Source of the DNA: Hymenobacter puniceus
GTDB lineage: Bacteria; Bacteroidota; Bacteroidia; Cytophagales; Hymenobacteraceae
Assembly: GCF_014333525.1 (NCBI RefSeq)
Contig: NZ_JACSCX010000008.1
Coordinates: forward strand, 62,001 to 126,000
Reading direction: 5' to 3'
Length of the DNA stretch: 64,000 nucleotides
In this document: positions 1-10,142 of the stretch, in pieces
How positions within the stretch are numbered: position 1 is the first letter of the stretch
Layout: every line of letters starts with the position of its first letter
Position numbers and translations under genes: made by a program
The notes under the pieces: generated by a model
What the model saw: only the letters and a program-made list of their open reading frames with translations
Database searches by the model: none
What the model was told of the DNA's origin: nothing

Positions 1-411
1 TTCAGCAAAGGTAAAGGCGGGGTCAAACTTAAAGCTATAACTCATGTCATAGTCCGTGCCATCTGATACATTGTTTGACGCGACTAACCCATTAGTATAC
101 GAATAGCCGTCATCCAAATGCACGCGAAGGGAATTATCTATAATCCATTGTTTGCCTCCACGCCAATTGCTGGTTTTGGAATTATCTCCAAAATCGGCAG
201 CATACTCCGCAGCGGTATATTCATTGTTTGTAGAAGCAGTAAACTCTTTCAGAGGAATATTGCTAAAAATAGCATTGGCCGGTGCGGGGTCGGCCTGATA
301 ATTCCCGTTAGTGGTCGTTTGAATTGGATTGTCTTTTTTGCATGAGACCAGGAGGGTGGTTGCAAACAGCAGGCATACAGCCCCGCTTTGGGTGAATTTA
401 ATACGGTTCAT
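1..411 (-). CDS. Polysaccharide lyase (PL14-like) lipoprotein, N-terminal part
   Basis: The reading frame opens at an ATG at 411 and runs off the left edge, so only the first 137 residues are visible. Residues 1-24 form a lipoprotein signal with the lipobox LLVSC, which predicts an outer-membrane or periplasmic lipoprotein. The mature part includes WRGGKQWIIDNSLRVHLDDG and then DYDMSYSFKFDPAFTFAE. This resembles the start of the beta-jelly-roll of PL14-like alginate/glucuronan lyases, whose next motif is usually GGKLPGL, outside this window. Lyase identity fits the neighbouring uronate genes. Codon use is more AT-rich than in the genes that follow. Lipoprotein status is clear; the PL14 assignment is an inference from a partial domain. 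Confidence 0.6.
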   Translation of the reverse strand, partial: MNRIKFTQSGAVCLLFATTLLVSCKKDNPIQTTTNGNYQADPAPANAIFSNIPLKEFTASTNNEYTAAEYAADFGDNSKTSNWRGGKQWIIDNSLRVHLDDGYSYTNGLVASNNVSDGTDYDMSYSFKFDPAFTFAE

Positions 412-559
412 AACGAGTTGATTTTGGGTTACAATTAGAATGGGAGAGGAATGCCAACGCTTCGATGGCGAAGCCCGTTGAGGAAGCTAAAAACGAGGAG
501 AGGAGCCCGCCCGGTAAGGCCCGGCCAGCTGCCGCCGGCCGGGCGATGCTCACGGGTAC

Positions 560-715
560 CTATTCGATAACCACGCGCTTGGTCAGCACCTGATTATCGG
601 CATGTAAGCGCAGGGTGTACACGCCCGCAGCCAGGCCCGAGGTGCGGAATTCGGAAGCGTGACCAGTCGCCGGGCCGGGCACAATGCGTGGGGAGTAGAC
701 GCTTGTTTTTTTCAT
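560..715 (-). pseudogene. Remnant of a T9SS-exported protein (sorting-domain tail)
   Basis: This is a 51-codon frame from ATG at 715 to TAG at 560-562. The start MKKTSVYS looks like the beginning of a secreted protein but has no hydrophobic signal core. After about 20 residues it jumps to FRTSGLAAGVYTLRLHADNQ and ends with LTKRVVIE. That ending is typical of the last beta strands of a type A T9SS C-terminal sorting domain. A sorting-domain end without a cargo domain cannot be a functional exported enzyme. The simplest explanation is an internal deletion that joined the first codons of a gene to its last ones. Confidence 0.5.
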
Positions 716-823
716 GTGGGAATTGGGTTAGTGGAAGAAAAAAACAGTGGTTGCTTAGAAGAAAAAGAAGGTTGTCGGGAGCACCAGCCTTCTCTAGGTA
801 GGCAGCGGAGTGCGGAAAACAAG

Positions 824-3800
824 TTACTTGAGCAGCACCAAGCGCCTAGTTTCCACCGTGCCGTTGCTCACTAGGCGGCAGGTGTAGATGCCGGCGGGCA
901 GGTCGCGGCCATCGAACGTGACCGTGTAGTCGCGGCCGGTTTCGGCCACGGCGTCGTAGAGCGTGCGCACCAGCTGGCCCATGGCGCTGTACACCTGCAC
1001 CTGCGTGGCCGCCGTAGCAGCTGGCCGGAAGCGGATTTCGGCGCGCGTGGCAAAGGGGTTGGGGAAGGCTTCGAGCACCGTGGCTTGCCGGGCCGACTGC
1101 CCGGAACCCAAAGCGGGGGCCGCAGCACCTCTGGCGGCCACCGTGCCGCAAGCCCCGAGCTGGTCGCCGTGCTCGGCCAGGTGCGTTGCCACGGCATTAG
1201 TGGAGATGCACAGCTCGTTGCCGTTGTGGCACACCAGCACCTTGTCGTTCTTGTTGCCGCAGCGCACGTCCACCACCGTGAGGGTTACGGTGGCGCTGGC
1301 CACGCAGCCAAACTCGTTGGTGGCCAGCACCGTGAAGGTGAAGGTGCCGGCCGCCGTCGGCGTGAACACCGGCGCCGCCGCAGTGCTGCTGCTCAGGCCC
1401 GCGGCGGGCGACCAAGTATAGGTCGTGGCCGCGGCGGCCGAGGTGCCGTTCGAGGCCGTGAGCACCAGGCTTTGCGCCCCGTAGCCCAGGGCAATGGTGC
1501 TGGCCGGCAAGCCCGTGTAGGTATTGTCGGTGCGGCTCACGGCAATGGCGGGGGCCGGCGTCGTGCTGATTACTGTCACCGTGGCCGTGCCCGTGGCGGT
1601 GTTGCCGTTCGCGTCCGTCACCGTCAGGGTCACTAGGTTAGCGCCAAGGTTCGAGCAGTCGAAGCTGGTTTTGTCCAGGGTCAGCGTCTGCACGCCGCAG
1701 GCATCCGTCGAGCCATTATCAATGCTTGCGGGCGTCACCGCGGCGCTGCCGCTCACCAGCGTTACGCTGATGTTCCTGGTGAGCACCACGGGCGCGGTTT
1801 GGTCGCTCACCAGCACTGGCTGGGGCACGGTCACCACGCCGCCGTCGCCGTAGACAAAGTGCCAGCTGATGGTGTAGCTGCCCTGCGCCGCATAGGTGGT
1901 CGGGTCGGTGGTGGTGGCTGTTACGGTGCCGCCGCAGTAGTCGGGCGCCGTGGGGGTAGTGGCGGTCACCGAGCATTCGGCCGTGAGCGTGGGTAGCGTC
2001 ACCACTGGCCGCTCCGCCGTCAGGCCCGGGGCGGGCGCCGTGAAGCGGGAGGTCAACGGGCCTTCCTTGGCGCGCACCTGGTAGTAGTACTGCGTGGCGT
2101 AGCCCAGGCAGGCGTCGGTGTAGGTGGTGGCGTTGGCGGCCACGGTGGCCAGCAGCGTGTAAGCCGTCCCATCGAGCGAGCGGAACACCTCGAAGTTAGT
2201 TTCGGTCGCGGAGTTGTCGGTCCAGCTCAGAGCAATGCTGTTGCCGGTTACGGTAGCGGCTAGGGCCGTGGCCGGCGGCAGCACGGCGTCGCGCAACGAC
2301 TGAATGTAGGCAATGTTACCGCTGCCCATGCCGTAGCCCCAGTTCGGGGCGCCGCCCAGCATAATCTCGGTGTCGGAACCACTGAAATCAGCGCCGCGCT
2401 GGTTAAGGTTCAGGGGGTAATGGTAGGCGCCGGGGGCCCCGCCGGCCTCCTTGTTCGGCGACACCAGCTTGGGGCTAGTGATGGACTGGAAGAGGGCGGT
2501 GGGCGCGCCGTTGCCGCCGCCGCGGGTGGCGAAGGCGTGAATGGCCCCGCTCAAGCCGGTGGCCGCACCCGTTTTTAGCAGCACCATGTCGTACTGAGCG
2601 ATGATGAAGGCGTTGGTGCCCGTCGTTTCGTTGGCGAGGTAGGTGGCGTTTTCCAGCAGCAGGTCCACCGTGAAATCCGATGCATCCGTGTCCTGCACGT
2701 AGTTGGCCACGCCCGTCGCGACCTTGTGCAGCACGATGGTGGTGCCGGCGCGCAGGTCCTGCCAGAACGGAATGTTGGTAAAGCGGTACTTGCCGCCGTT
2801 GTCGGTGGTGATGTTGGCGTCGAAATCCTTCACCAGCAGCCCCCGGATGTCGAGGTGGTCTTTGATGACGAGCAGCTCCACGGCGTCGCGGGTGCCCACG
2901 CCGTCGTTGCTGCCGTTGTACACGCGGTTCACCACGATGTCGGGCGTGGGCGGCAGTATGGACAGGCGCAGCCCGTTGATGTAGGCCACGTTGTTCGCGC
3001 CAAAGCCATTGCCCCAGTTAAAGCTCGTGGACGAAGAGGCGGCTGCCTTCGCGCCGTCAAAATCGGCCGTGGTCTGGGCCGTGCTCAGCGGGTACTGGAA
3101 GCTGCCCGCCGCGTTGGCCGCAGTCGAAACCAGCTTGGGGCCGGTGGTGGCCGCGAACAGCGCCGTGGCATTGCCCGTGCCGGTCACAAAGGCGTGCACC
3201 GGGTTGGCCACGCCGCTGGCGCTGCCGGTTTTCAGCAGCACCATGTCGGTATCGGTGAGGTTGAACACCTGGCCCGGCCCGGAAAGCGAAGTCAGGTAGG
3301 TGGTGTTTTCCAGGGCCAGGTCGAGCCGCGAATCGGAGGCGCTCAGGTCCTCCACGTAGCCCGGGATGCCGGCCGCCAGCTTGCGCAGCACAATGGTGGT
3401 GCCCAGGCGCAGGTCTTTCCACAGGGCCTGGTCTTTGAACTGGTATTTGCCGCCGTTGTCAGTGGTTAGGTCGGCATCAAAGTCCTTCACAATCAGCCCG
3501 CGGGCATCGAGGTGGTCCTGCACCACCAGCAGCTCCACCGCGTCGGCGGCGCCGTCGGAGGCCGGGCCGGCGTTGTACACGCGGTTTACCACGATGCCGG
3601 TCATCGGCTGGGTTTCAAACGTGATTCTGGAGATGTTGAAGCTGGTGGTCACCAGGTCAAACTTCAGCGTGACATTGGGCGAAGCCTCCAGGTAGACGTT
3701 GTTGAGGACGATATTCTGGTACGTATTAAAGCTGCCCGTGGCGGGAATGGCCACCACGCCGGTTTTGTCCACGTCGTTCACGCTCAGGCGCAGCGAGGCG

Positions 3801-5725
3801 GCCGAGGTAGCGCCCGTCGAGACCCGGAAAGTGACTTTGTAGAAGCCGCTGTTCTGAATGTTCACGGTGTACTTCAGCCACTCGCCGTTGGCCGAGAAGC
3901 CGATGTTGCCGTAGCCACCGTCGCCGTTCTGGGTGTCCACGGCTTCGTTCGGTCGGGGCACGTTGGCGTCGAACTGCAGGCCGCGGTTGGTCGGGTCCGA
4001 GTCATTGAAGGCCACGTCCTGCCCGCCGAAGTCGTACTCCACGGCCCGCACCACGCCCGGAATCTGGGCGGGGGTGCCGTTGAAGGGCGTGCGCGCGCAG
4101 CTGCTCACCCGCACGACGGCCGGCTTGCTCACCACGATGGTCGTGTCCGGGTTCACCAGCGTCAGGGTCACGTCCTTGGTGCCGGCCGTGGCGTAGGTCA
4201 CGGCAAAAGGCCCCGGGCCGCTGGCCGTGGCCGGCGTGGCACCCGCCCCAAAATTCCAGGTCAGCGAAGTGGCCTCGCCCAGCACCGAGCCCGTGTAGGT
4301 CACGGTTTCCGGGGCCACGCAGCTGAAGGTTTTGTTAGCCGTGAACCCGGCCAGCGACACCGACTGGCCGGGCCTCAGGTAGGAGGGGGGCAGCGCATTT
4401 TGGGCGTGCTGCAGCGAGTACACAATCTTGCGGGTCAGCGCGCCCTGCGCGTCAAACAGCAGCACCAGCGTGCACTGGGCGGGGATTTTGTCGTTGTAAG
4501 CGGCGTTGATTCCGGCCGGCACGTTGATTTTGAGCGGGGCCGCGCCGGGCACGGCCGCCGTGGACAGCTGCACCGTGAAATCGTAGGCCGTCGCGTCGCT
4601 TTCGTTGAGTACCATCACGGCCGTGGTGCCCTGGTCGGTGCTGCTCACCACTTTCACCAGCGCCTGGTTGTCGGTGGCGTTGAGGTTGGTGCCGTGCAGG
4701 TTTTCCGCCACCAGCATCTCGTGCCAGTACGAGGAGCGCGGCTTGAAATTGGCGCCCGAGCCGTCGATGTAGCCCAGGTCGCTCAGCCCGCGGCCGCCGT
4801 TGCTTTCGTGGATGGACCAGGGCTGCATGCTCAGGGCCTCGTACTTCATGCCCACGCCAAACACCTCGGCCCAGAACTGGCCGTTGATGAAGGAGTGCGC
4901 GCCCACACCCTCCACCGTGTTCACGGCCGGGTTGTCGAAGTTGACGTTGAATTCGGTGAGGGCCCAGCGCAGGGCGCTGGCGCCGGTGCGGTTGTGCTTG
5001 GCGTTGGCCGCCGCCAGCAGGCCCACCAGGTTGGTCACCTTGCTCGTCACGCCCTGGATGGCGTTGACCACGTCCGGCCGCGTCTGGTTGCCGCCGAAGG
5101 CGTAGGTGTGAAAAGAGATGATGTCGATGTAGTAGCGCCCGTTGGCGTCTTTGCCGGTGATGTCGTTGGCACCGCCCACCAGCGCGGGGTAGTAGGCGTT
5201 GTAACCGGCGTTTTCCGGCCCCACCGTCAGAATGCTGGGGTCCACGGCTTTCATGGCCGAAGCAAAGGCTTTGATGTATGCCTCCACGCCCGGGATGGGC
5301 GTGGGGTTGGGCTGCGCCGTCAGGTCGGGCTCGTTGCCGATAATCCAGTACTTCACATTCCGCCGCATGGTGATGTTGACGTGCTGCACCACCTGCGCGG
5401 CCTGCGCCGCCGTCAACCGCCCGCGCCCCTCCGACACCTGCACCATGGGCTCGGCCCCGATGCGGCGGATGGAGTCAATCAGGGCAATGTACTGGGCATT
5501 GGTCACCAGGTTGACGTTCGGGCCGTTGCCGCCGATGCGAATCATCTTCACCTTCGACTGCTTCACCAGCGGCCACAGCCGGTCGAGCTGCCCATTGAAA
5601 ACTTGCGTGCCCAGGGCCGTGGGCATCCAGGCATTCTGTCCGGCCAAGTAGGGCGAAATGGCTTGGCCCCGGCCGGCACCGATGGCTAACCAGCTCAGCA
5701 GAAGCAGGGATAGTAGTTTCTTCAT
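824..5725 (-). CDS. Giant secreted multidomain glycoside hydrolase (clan GH-A fold) with CBM6 and T9SS tail
   Basis: This 1633-residue protein starts with a signal peptide (1-22) and should be exported by T9SS. Residues 23-440 look like a (beta/alpha)8 glycosidase: MIRIGGNG near 61, YWIIGNEPD with probable acid/base E132, and WALTEF with probable nucleophile E258. Downstream I see a PKD-like domain (about 465-545), a CBM6-like module (557-705, ending before MTGIVVNRVYN), two lamin-tail-like repeats (708-925 and 928-1150), an FN3 domain (1151-1230), HYR/Ig-like domains (1235-1485), a Cys/His module (1488-1526) and a type A sorting domain (1552-1633). The substrate is unknown; the family could be GH39-, GH44- or GH79-like. 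A full-length paralogue lies at 44038-48954. It reads away from the uronate operon that starts at 6489. Confidence 0.85.
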   Translation of the reverse strand: MKKLLSLLLLSWLAIGAGRGQAISPYLAGQNAWMPTALGTQVFNGQLDRLWPLVKQSKVKMIRIGGNGPNVNLVTNAQYIALIDSIRRIGAEPMVQVSEGRGRLTAAQAAQVVQHVNITMRRNVKYWIIGNEPDLTAQPNPTPIPGVEAYIKAFASAMKAVDPSILTVGPENAGYNAYYPALVGGANDITGKDANGRYYIDIISFHTYAFGGNQTRPDVVNAIQGVTSKVTNLVGLLAAANAKHNRTGASALRWALTEFNVNFDNPAVNTVEGVGAHSFINGQFWAEVFGVGMKYEALSMQPWSIHESNGGRGLSDLGYIDGSGANFKPRSSYWHEMLVAENLHGTNLNATDNQALVKVVSSTDQGTTAVMVLNESDATAYDFTVQLSTAAVPGAAPLKINVPAGINAAYNDKIPAQCTLVLLFDAQGALTRKIVYSLQHAQNALPPSYLRPGQSVSLAGFTANKTFSCVAPETVTYTGSVLGEATSLTWNFGAGATPATASGPGPFAVTYATAGTKDVTLTLVNPDTTIVVSKPAVVRVSSCARTPFNGTPAQIPGVVRAVEYDFGGQDVAFNDSDPTNRGLQFDANVPRPNEAVDTQNGDGGYGNIGFSANGEWLKYTVNIQNSGFYKVTFRVSTGATSAASLRLSVNDVDKTGVVAIPATGSFNTYQNIVLNNVYLEASPNVTLKFDLVTTSFNISRITFETQPMTGIVVNRVYNAGPASDGAADAVELLVVQDHLDARGLIVKDFDADLTTDNGGKYQFKDQALWKDLRLGTTIVLRKLAAGIPGYVEDLSASDSRLDLALENTTYLTSLSGPGQVFNLTDTDMVLLKTGSASGVANPVHAFVTGTGNATALFAATTGPKLVSTAANAAGSFQYPLSTAQTTADFDGAKAAASSSTSFNWGNGFGANNVAYINGLRLSILPPTPDIVVNRVYNGSNDGVGTRDAVELLVIKDHLDIRGLLVKDFDANITTDNGGKYRFTNIPFWQDLRAGTTIVLHKVATGVANYVQDTDASDFTVDLLLENATYLANETTGTNAFIIAQYDMVLLKTGAATGLSGAIHAFATRGGGNGAPTALFQSITSPKLVSPNKEAGGAPGAYHYPLNLNQRGADFSGSDTEIMLGGAPNWGYGMGSGNIAYIQSLRDAVLPPATALAATVTGNSIALSWTDNSATETNFEVFRSLDGTAYTLLATVAANATTYTDACLGYATQYYYQVRAKEGPLTSRFTAPAPGLTAERPVVTLPTLTAECSVTATTPTAPDYCGGTVTATTTDPTTYAAQGSYTISWHFVYGDGGVVTVPQPVLVSDQTAPVVLTRNISVTLVSGSAAVTPASIDNGSTDACGVQTLTLDKTSFDCSNLGANLVTLTVTDANGNTATGTATVTVISTTPAPAIAVSRTDNTYTGLPASTIALGYGAQSLVLTASNGTSAAAATTYTWSPAAGLSSSTAAAPVFTPTAAGTFTFTVLATNEFGCVASATVTLTVVDVRCGNKNDKVLVCHNGNELCISTNAVATHLAEHGDQLGACGTVAARGAAAPALGSGQSARQATVLEAFPNPFATRAEIRFRPAATAATQVQVYSAMGQLVRTLYDAVAETGRDYTVTFDGRDLPAGIYTCRLVSNGTVETRRLVLLK

Positions 5726-6488
5726 GCGCGGGAGTTTTGGGTTGGTTCGGAAGTGAGAAGCGGCGACCAGGGGGCCAGGCGGCGCGGGCTCTTATGTGTT
5801 CCCTGACGAAATCGAAGGGTATCGACGAGCCGCCTTTGCGGAGTGACTTGTTTGCCGAGTTAGGGCCGTCAGGGCTGCTGGAGTTGGCAAGGGCCGCTGG
5901 ACAGTTGCTGCTGGCAACTCAGGTGCGGTGCCCAGTACCGGAGCGGCTAATTGCGGACGGGCTCTACAAATGTCTGCGGAAGCCCACTCACCCACTTTCT
6001 CATTTCGAACCGTCGCGGTTCATTTTATAAAATACCACTTAACTTATTGTTATTCATGTATTTGATAAGAAATAGCAGCGGTTGCAAACATCTGCTATTT
6101 CATTTTTAGCACGCTCTTGTTACAATAGTTTTAGTAAAAAGCGCGTCGGCCCTAACCATCACTGCTTCCGGTGCAGCAAAGCCGGGAAAAAGCGAAAAGC
6201 GGAAAAGATAACAGCTGAAAACGGCGTGTATATTTCCGCCGCAACGGCAGGAGCTGCTCCACTGCGGGCCCACAGGCGCAGTAGTGCAATCCCGCTGACC
6301 CAAGTAGCCAGTCACTGATTCTGCTGGTAGTTGCACACGTCACGGCTCTGACTGAATAGTCCGCTCAGGGTGAGGGAATGAGAGAGTTACCCGGCCAGCC
6401 CGCCACAATACATGACCGAAAACGCACGACTGCTCCTGCGGCTAAGTCGGTTTCATTTACCGCCTCACGTTTAAGCCCTACTTCCGTA
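5726..6488. other. Divergent intergenic region, 763 bp
   Basis: This spacer separates the giant glycosidase gene (minus) from the DUF4861 operon (plus) and should hold both promoters. A perfect 10-bp inverted repeat, GAAATAGCAG/CTGCTATTTC, lies at 6069-6078 and 6092-6101 and is followed by ATTTTTAG. It could be an operator or a plus-strand terminator. The stretch 6000-6110 is clearly AT-rich. No convincing gene is visible. Confidence 0.4.
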
Positions 6489-7739
6489 ATGGCCTATCAC
6501 TTGCCACGTTTCAACAGAGCAATAGGGCCGGCGCTGCTCTTGTTCCCGCTGGCGCTGCACCCGGCGGGCGACAGTAGCGCCAAGCCCGCCCCCAAGCCCC
6601 CGACCGCGCTGGCTTTCACCGTTCGCAACCGGCTGGCGGTGGCCCGGCCCACCGAAACGGTTAGCCTGCCGGCGGCCCGGTTGGCGGGGGTTATCAAGGC
6701 CTACGGCGCCGACAATCTGCTGGTGCGCGATGCGGCCGGCACGGTGCTGGTAAGCCAATTGCTCGATAACAACGCCGACGGCCAAGCCGATGAGTTGCTA
6801 TTCCAGACTGCCCTGGCCGCCAAGGAAACGCGCAGGTTCACCGTGTCGGGGGCAGCCAACAGCGCCGCTCAGCGCCCAAAAAGCCCCTACACCACCTTCT
6901 CCCGCTTCGTGCCCGAGCGCATTGACGACTACGCCTGGGAGAATGAGCGGGTGGCTTTCCGCACCTACGGCCCCGTGGCGCAGCAGCTCACCGAAACCGG
7001 CCGCAAAGACGGCACCCTCACCAGCGGCATGGACTGCTGGCTGAAGCGGGTGCCCTACCCCGTCATCGACAAATGGTACGCCGGTTACAAAACAGACCCG
7101 AGCTACTACCACCAGGACCGCGGCGAGGGCTACGACCCCTACCACGTGGGCGACAGCCGCGGCTGCGGCGGCACCGGCATCTGGGACGAGGGCCGGCTGT
7201 GGGTATCCAAGAACTTTATCGGCTACAAAACGCTGGCCACCGGCCCCATCCGCACCGTGTTTGAGCTTACCTACGCGCCCTGGCAGGCCAACGGCCGCAC
7301 CATCACCGAGCGCAAGCGCATTTCCCTGGACCTGGGCAGCAACCTGACCCGGTACGAAGACTACGTCGGCAGCCCGCAGGCGCTGACCAATTTCGTGGTA
7401 GGCATCACCCTACACGAGAAGAAGGGCGTGGTGCAGACCGACCAAAAAGCCGGCTGGTTTCGCTATTGGGAGCCCGTTGGCGACGCCGAAATCGGTACGG
7501 GCGTGGTGCTCGACCCGCGCTCCGTGACGGAAGTGCGCGACCACCGCGTGGAGCAGCCCGACCAGAGTAACCTCCTGGTGTTCACCCGGCCGGCCAGCGG
7601 GCCCTTCGTGTTTTACGCGGGCTTCGGCTGGACGAAGAGCGGCCAGTTTCGCACCGTGCAGGAGTGGGATGCCTACCTGGCCCGGTTTGCCCAGCGCCTG
7701 GCGTCCCCGGTAGAAATAAGCTGGGCGAAAACTCGGTAA
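6489..7739 (+). CDS. DUF4861 family secreted protein
   Basis: The 416-residue protein from ATG 6489 has a signal-like hydrophobic stretch (AIGPALLLFPLALHP). An upstream in-frame ATG at 6378 would place about 37 unrelated residues before it, so 6489 is preferred. Typical DUF4861 blocks are visible: LDNNADGQADELLFQ, WENERVAFRTYGP, SGMDCWLKRVPYPVIDKWY, and GDSRGCGGTGIWDEGRLWVS. The family has no established reaction to my knowledge but is often found beside pectin and uronate genes. Here it opens an operon with GH3 (55 bp downstream), kduD, kduI and a PL8 lyase. A role on an unsaturated uronate-containing oligosaccharide is inferred from context only. Confidence 0.85.
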   Translation: MAYHLPRFNRAIGPALLLFPLALHPAGDSSAKPAPKPPTALAFTVRNRLAVARPTETVSLPAARLAGVIKAYGADNLLVRDAAGTVLVSQLLDNNADGQADELLFQTALAAKETRRFTVSGAANSAAQRPKSPYTTFSRFVPERIDDYAWENERVAFRTYGPVAQQLTETGRKDGTLTSGMDCWLKRVPYPVIDKWYAGYKTDPSYYHQDRGEGYDPYHVGDSRGCGGTGIWDEGRLWVSKNFIGYKTLATGPIRTVFELTYAPWQANGRTITERKRISLDLGSNLTRYEDYVGSPQALTNFVVGITLHEKKGVVQTDQKAGWFRYWEPVGDAEIGTGVVLDPRSVTEVRDHRVEQPDQSNLLVFTRPASGPFVFYAGFGWTKSGQFRTVQEWDAYLARFAQRLASPVEISWAKTR

Positions 7740-7794
7740 AAACGATGTCAACTTCGGCAGCTCTTGCCCGCCACACCTTTTCTAATTCACCCCT

Positions 7795-10074
7795 ATGCTT
7801 TTTGCCTCTGTACGCTTTGTAGCGGTGGCCGGCACGATTCTCTGTGCCGCTACCGCTTTCAATCTGGCTCCACCTTCCGCTCCGCCAAAACGCGCCGCTG
7901 CCCCGCCGAATCAGCAGGCCGCGCTCATGGCCAACGAAGCCGCCGTGAGTGCGCTGCTGAAACAGCTCACATTGGAAGAAAAAATCAAGATGGTGCACGC
8001 CAACTCGGCCTTTGCCTCGGGCGGCATTGCCCGGCTCGGCATCCCAGAGCTGATGACCTCCGACGGCCCCCACGGCGTGCGCCCCGAGCAGGGTCGCGAC
8101 TGGAAGGGCGTGAAGGCCCCCCACAACGCGGGCACCTACCTGCCCACCAACAACACCCTGGCCGCCACCTGGAACCCCGAGCTGGGCTACGCCTACGGCA
8201 CGGTGTTGGGCCAAGAGGCCAATTTCCGGGGCAAAGACATCATCCTGGGCCCCGGCATCAACATTATCCGGGCTCCGCTCAACGGGCGCAACTTCGAGTA
8301 CCTCAGCGAAGACCCCTACCTGGTGGGCCAGATGGCGGTGGGCTACATCCGCGGGGTGCAGGCCCAGGGCGTGTCGGCCTGCGTGAAGCACTACGCGGCC
8401 AACAACCAGGAAATCCAGCGCAGCAAAATCGACGTGAACATGAGCGAGCGGGCCCTGCGGGAAATCTACCTACCCGGCTTCCAGGCGGCCGTGCAGCAGG
8501 GCGGGGCCTACGCGCTGATGGGCTCCTACAACAAGTTCCGGGGCCAGTACGCCACCGAAAACGCCTACTTGATAAACGACATTCTGAAAGGCGAGTGGGG
8601 CTTCAAAGGCCTGGTGATGAGCGACTGGGGCTCCAGTCATAACACGATGGACGCCCTGCGCAACGGCACCGACCTGGAAATGGGCACCGACCTGGTGTTG
8701 AAAAACAACAGCCTTGACCAAAGCGTAACCGCTAGCGCCGGTGCGGCTACCCCGGCCGCGAGCAAAACTATTTACGACCGTTTCTATCTGGCCGATGCGG
8801 CCCTGGTGGCCATTAAGAAAGACTCCAGGCTGGAGCCGCTGCTCGATGAGAAGGTGCGGCGCATTCTGCGGGTGATGTATGCCACCAACATGCTGGACGG
8901 CAAAAAGCGCCAGCCGGGTGCGCACAACACCGCCGCGCACCAGGCCACCGCCCTCAAAGTGGCCGAAGAAGGCATTGTGCTGCTTAAGAACAACGGCCTG
9001 CTGCCTCTCAAGAAAACGGTGAAAACCGTGGCCGTCATCGGGGCCAATGCCACGCGCGAAAACGCGGGCGGCGGCGGCAGCGCGCAACTGCAGGCCAAGT
9101 ATGAAATCACGCCCTTGCAGGGCCTCAAAAACGAGTTGGGCAGCACCGCCACCATCACCTACGCCGCCGGCTACAAGATTGCCAAAGGCCAACAGGCCGA
9201 CCCGACCCTGATTGCCGAAGCCGTGGCCGCTGCCAAAGCAGCCGATGTGGTGGTGTACGTGGGCGGCTCCTTCCACGGCTACGACTACACCAAGTGGGGC
9301 GACAACGCCTATGACGCCGAAGCCGTGGACAAGCCCGACCTGCACCTGCCCTTCGGCCAGGATGAGCTGGTGAAAGCCGTACTGGCCGCCAACCCCAACA
9401 CTGTGGTGGTGCTGCTCGGCGGCGGTCCCATCGACGTTTCGCCCTGGGTGGGCCAGACCAATGCCTTGGTCGAGGCCTGGTACCCCGGCATGGAAGGCGG
9501 TAATGCACTGGCTCATATCCTCTTTGGCGACGTGAATCCCTCGGGCAAGCTACCCCTCACGTTCCCGGTGAAGCTGGAAGACGCACCGGCGCACAAGCTG
9601 GGCGAGTACCCCAGCACGCCCGGCAACCCGCTAAAGCAAACCTATAAGGACGACATCTGGGTGGGCTACCGCTACTACGACACCTACAATGTGGTGCCCC
9701 AGTTCGCCTTCGGCCACGGCCTGAGCTACACCACCTTCAAGTACAGCCACCTGACCGTGACGCCCGGCCCCAAAAGCGCCACCGTGAAGCTGACGGTGAC
9801 CAATACCGGCAAGACGGCCGGCGCTGAAGTGGTGCAGGTGTACGTGCACGACGAACAAGCCTCGGTGAAGCGCCCCGAAAAGGAGCTCAAGGGTTTCAAA
9901 AAAATATTCCTGCGGCCCGGCCAGGCCCAAACGGTAACCGTGCCCCTGAATGCCGAAGCGTTTCAGTTCTACAGCGAAGCCAAAAAGCAGTGGGTGCTGG
10001 AGCCCGGCAAATTCGACGTGCTGGTGGGCAGCTCCTCGCGCGATATCCGCCTGAGAGGCAGCGCGACGCTCTAA
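7795..10074 (+). CDS. Glycoside hydrolase family 3 beta-glycosidase
   Basis: This 759-residue exported enzyme begins with a hydrophobic signal (VAVAGTILCAATAF). The GH3 N-terminal barrel is recognisable from LGIPELMTSDGPHGVRP, LGPGINIIRAPLNGRNFEYL, CVKHYAANNQE and GLVMSDWGSSH, in which D277 is the expected nucleophile. The C-terminal alpha/beta sandwich follows (VAVIGANA, GGGGSAQL), and an FN3-like domain ends the protein (FGHGLSYTTF, VTNTGKTAG). Expected activity is exo-release of a non-reducing-end beta-linked sugar in the periplasm. The second gene of the uronate operon, it lies 68 bp before kduD. The exact sugar specificity cannot be read from the sequence. Confidence 0.93.
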   Translation: MLFASVRFVAVAGTILCAATAFNLAPPSAPPKRAAAPPNQQAALMANEAAVSALLKQLTLEEKIKMVHANSAFASGGIARLGIPELMTSDGPHGVRPEQGRDWKGVKAPHNAGTYLPTNNTLAATWNPELGYAYGTVLGQEANFRGKDIILGPGINIIRAPLNGRNFEYLSEDPYLVGQMAVGYIRGVQAQGVSACVKHYAANNQEIQRSKIDVNMSERALREIYLPGFQAAVQQGGAYALMGSYNKFRGQYATENAYLINDILKGEWGFKGLVMSDWGSSHNTMDALRNGTDLEMGTDLVLKNNSLDQSVTASAGAATPAASKTIYDRFYLADAALVAIKKDSRLEPLLDEKVRRILRVMYATNMLDGKKRQPGAHNTAAHQATALKVAEEGIVLLKNNGLLPLKKTVKTVAVIGANATRENAGGGGSAQLQAKYEITPLQGLKNELGSTATITYAAGYKIAKGQQADPTLIAEAVAAAKAADVVVYVGGSFHGYDYTKWGDNAYDAEAVDKPDLHLPFGQDELVKAVLAANPNTVVVLLGGGPIDVSPWVGQTNALVEAWYPGMEGGNALAHILFGDVNPSGKLPLTFPVKLEDAPAHKLGEYPSTPGNPLKQTYKDDIWVGYRYYDTYNVVPQFAFGHGLSYTTFKYSHLTVTPGPKSATVKLTVTNTGKTAGAEVVQVYVHDEQASVKRPEKELKGFKKIFLRPGQAQTVTVPLNAEAFQFYSEAKKQWVLEPGKFDVLVGSSSRDIRLRGSATL

Positions 10075-10142
10075 AAGCAGATTGCAGCTACCGGCTGGTT
10101 CGCTGCCGCCTCATGTTCAAACACCTTGTATAGTAAGCTTCC

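Noticed and set aside
3512..5689. A 725-codon open frame on the plus strand inside the giant glycosidase gene
   Set aside because: It is antisense to a clear multidomain gene. GC-rich third positions keep the opposite strand open, and the translation is low-complexity His/Gly/Val/Arg with no domain.
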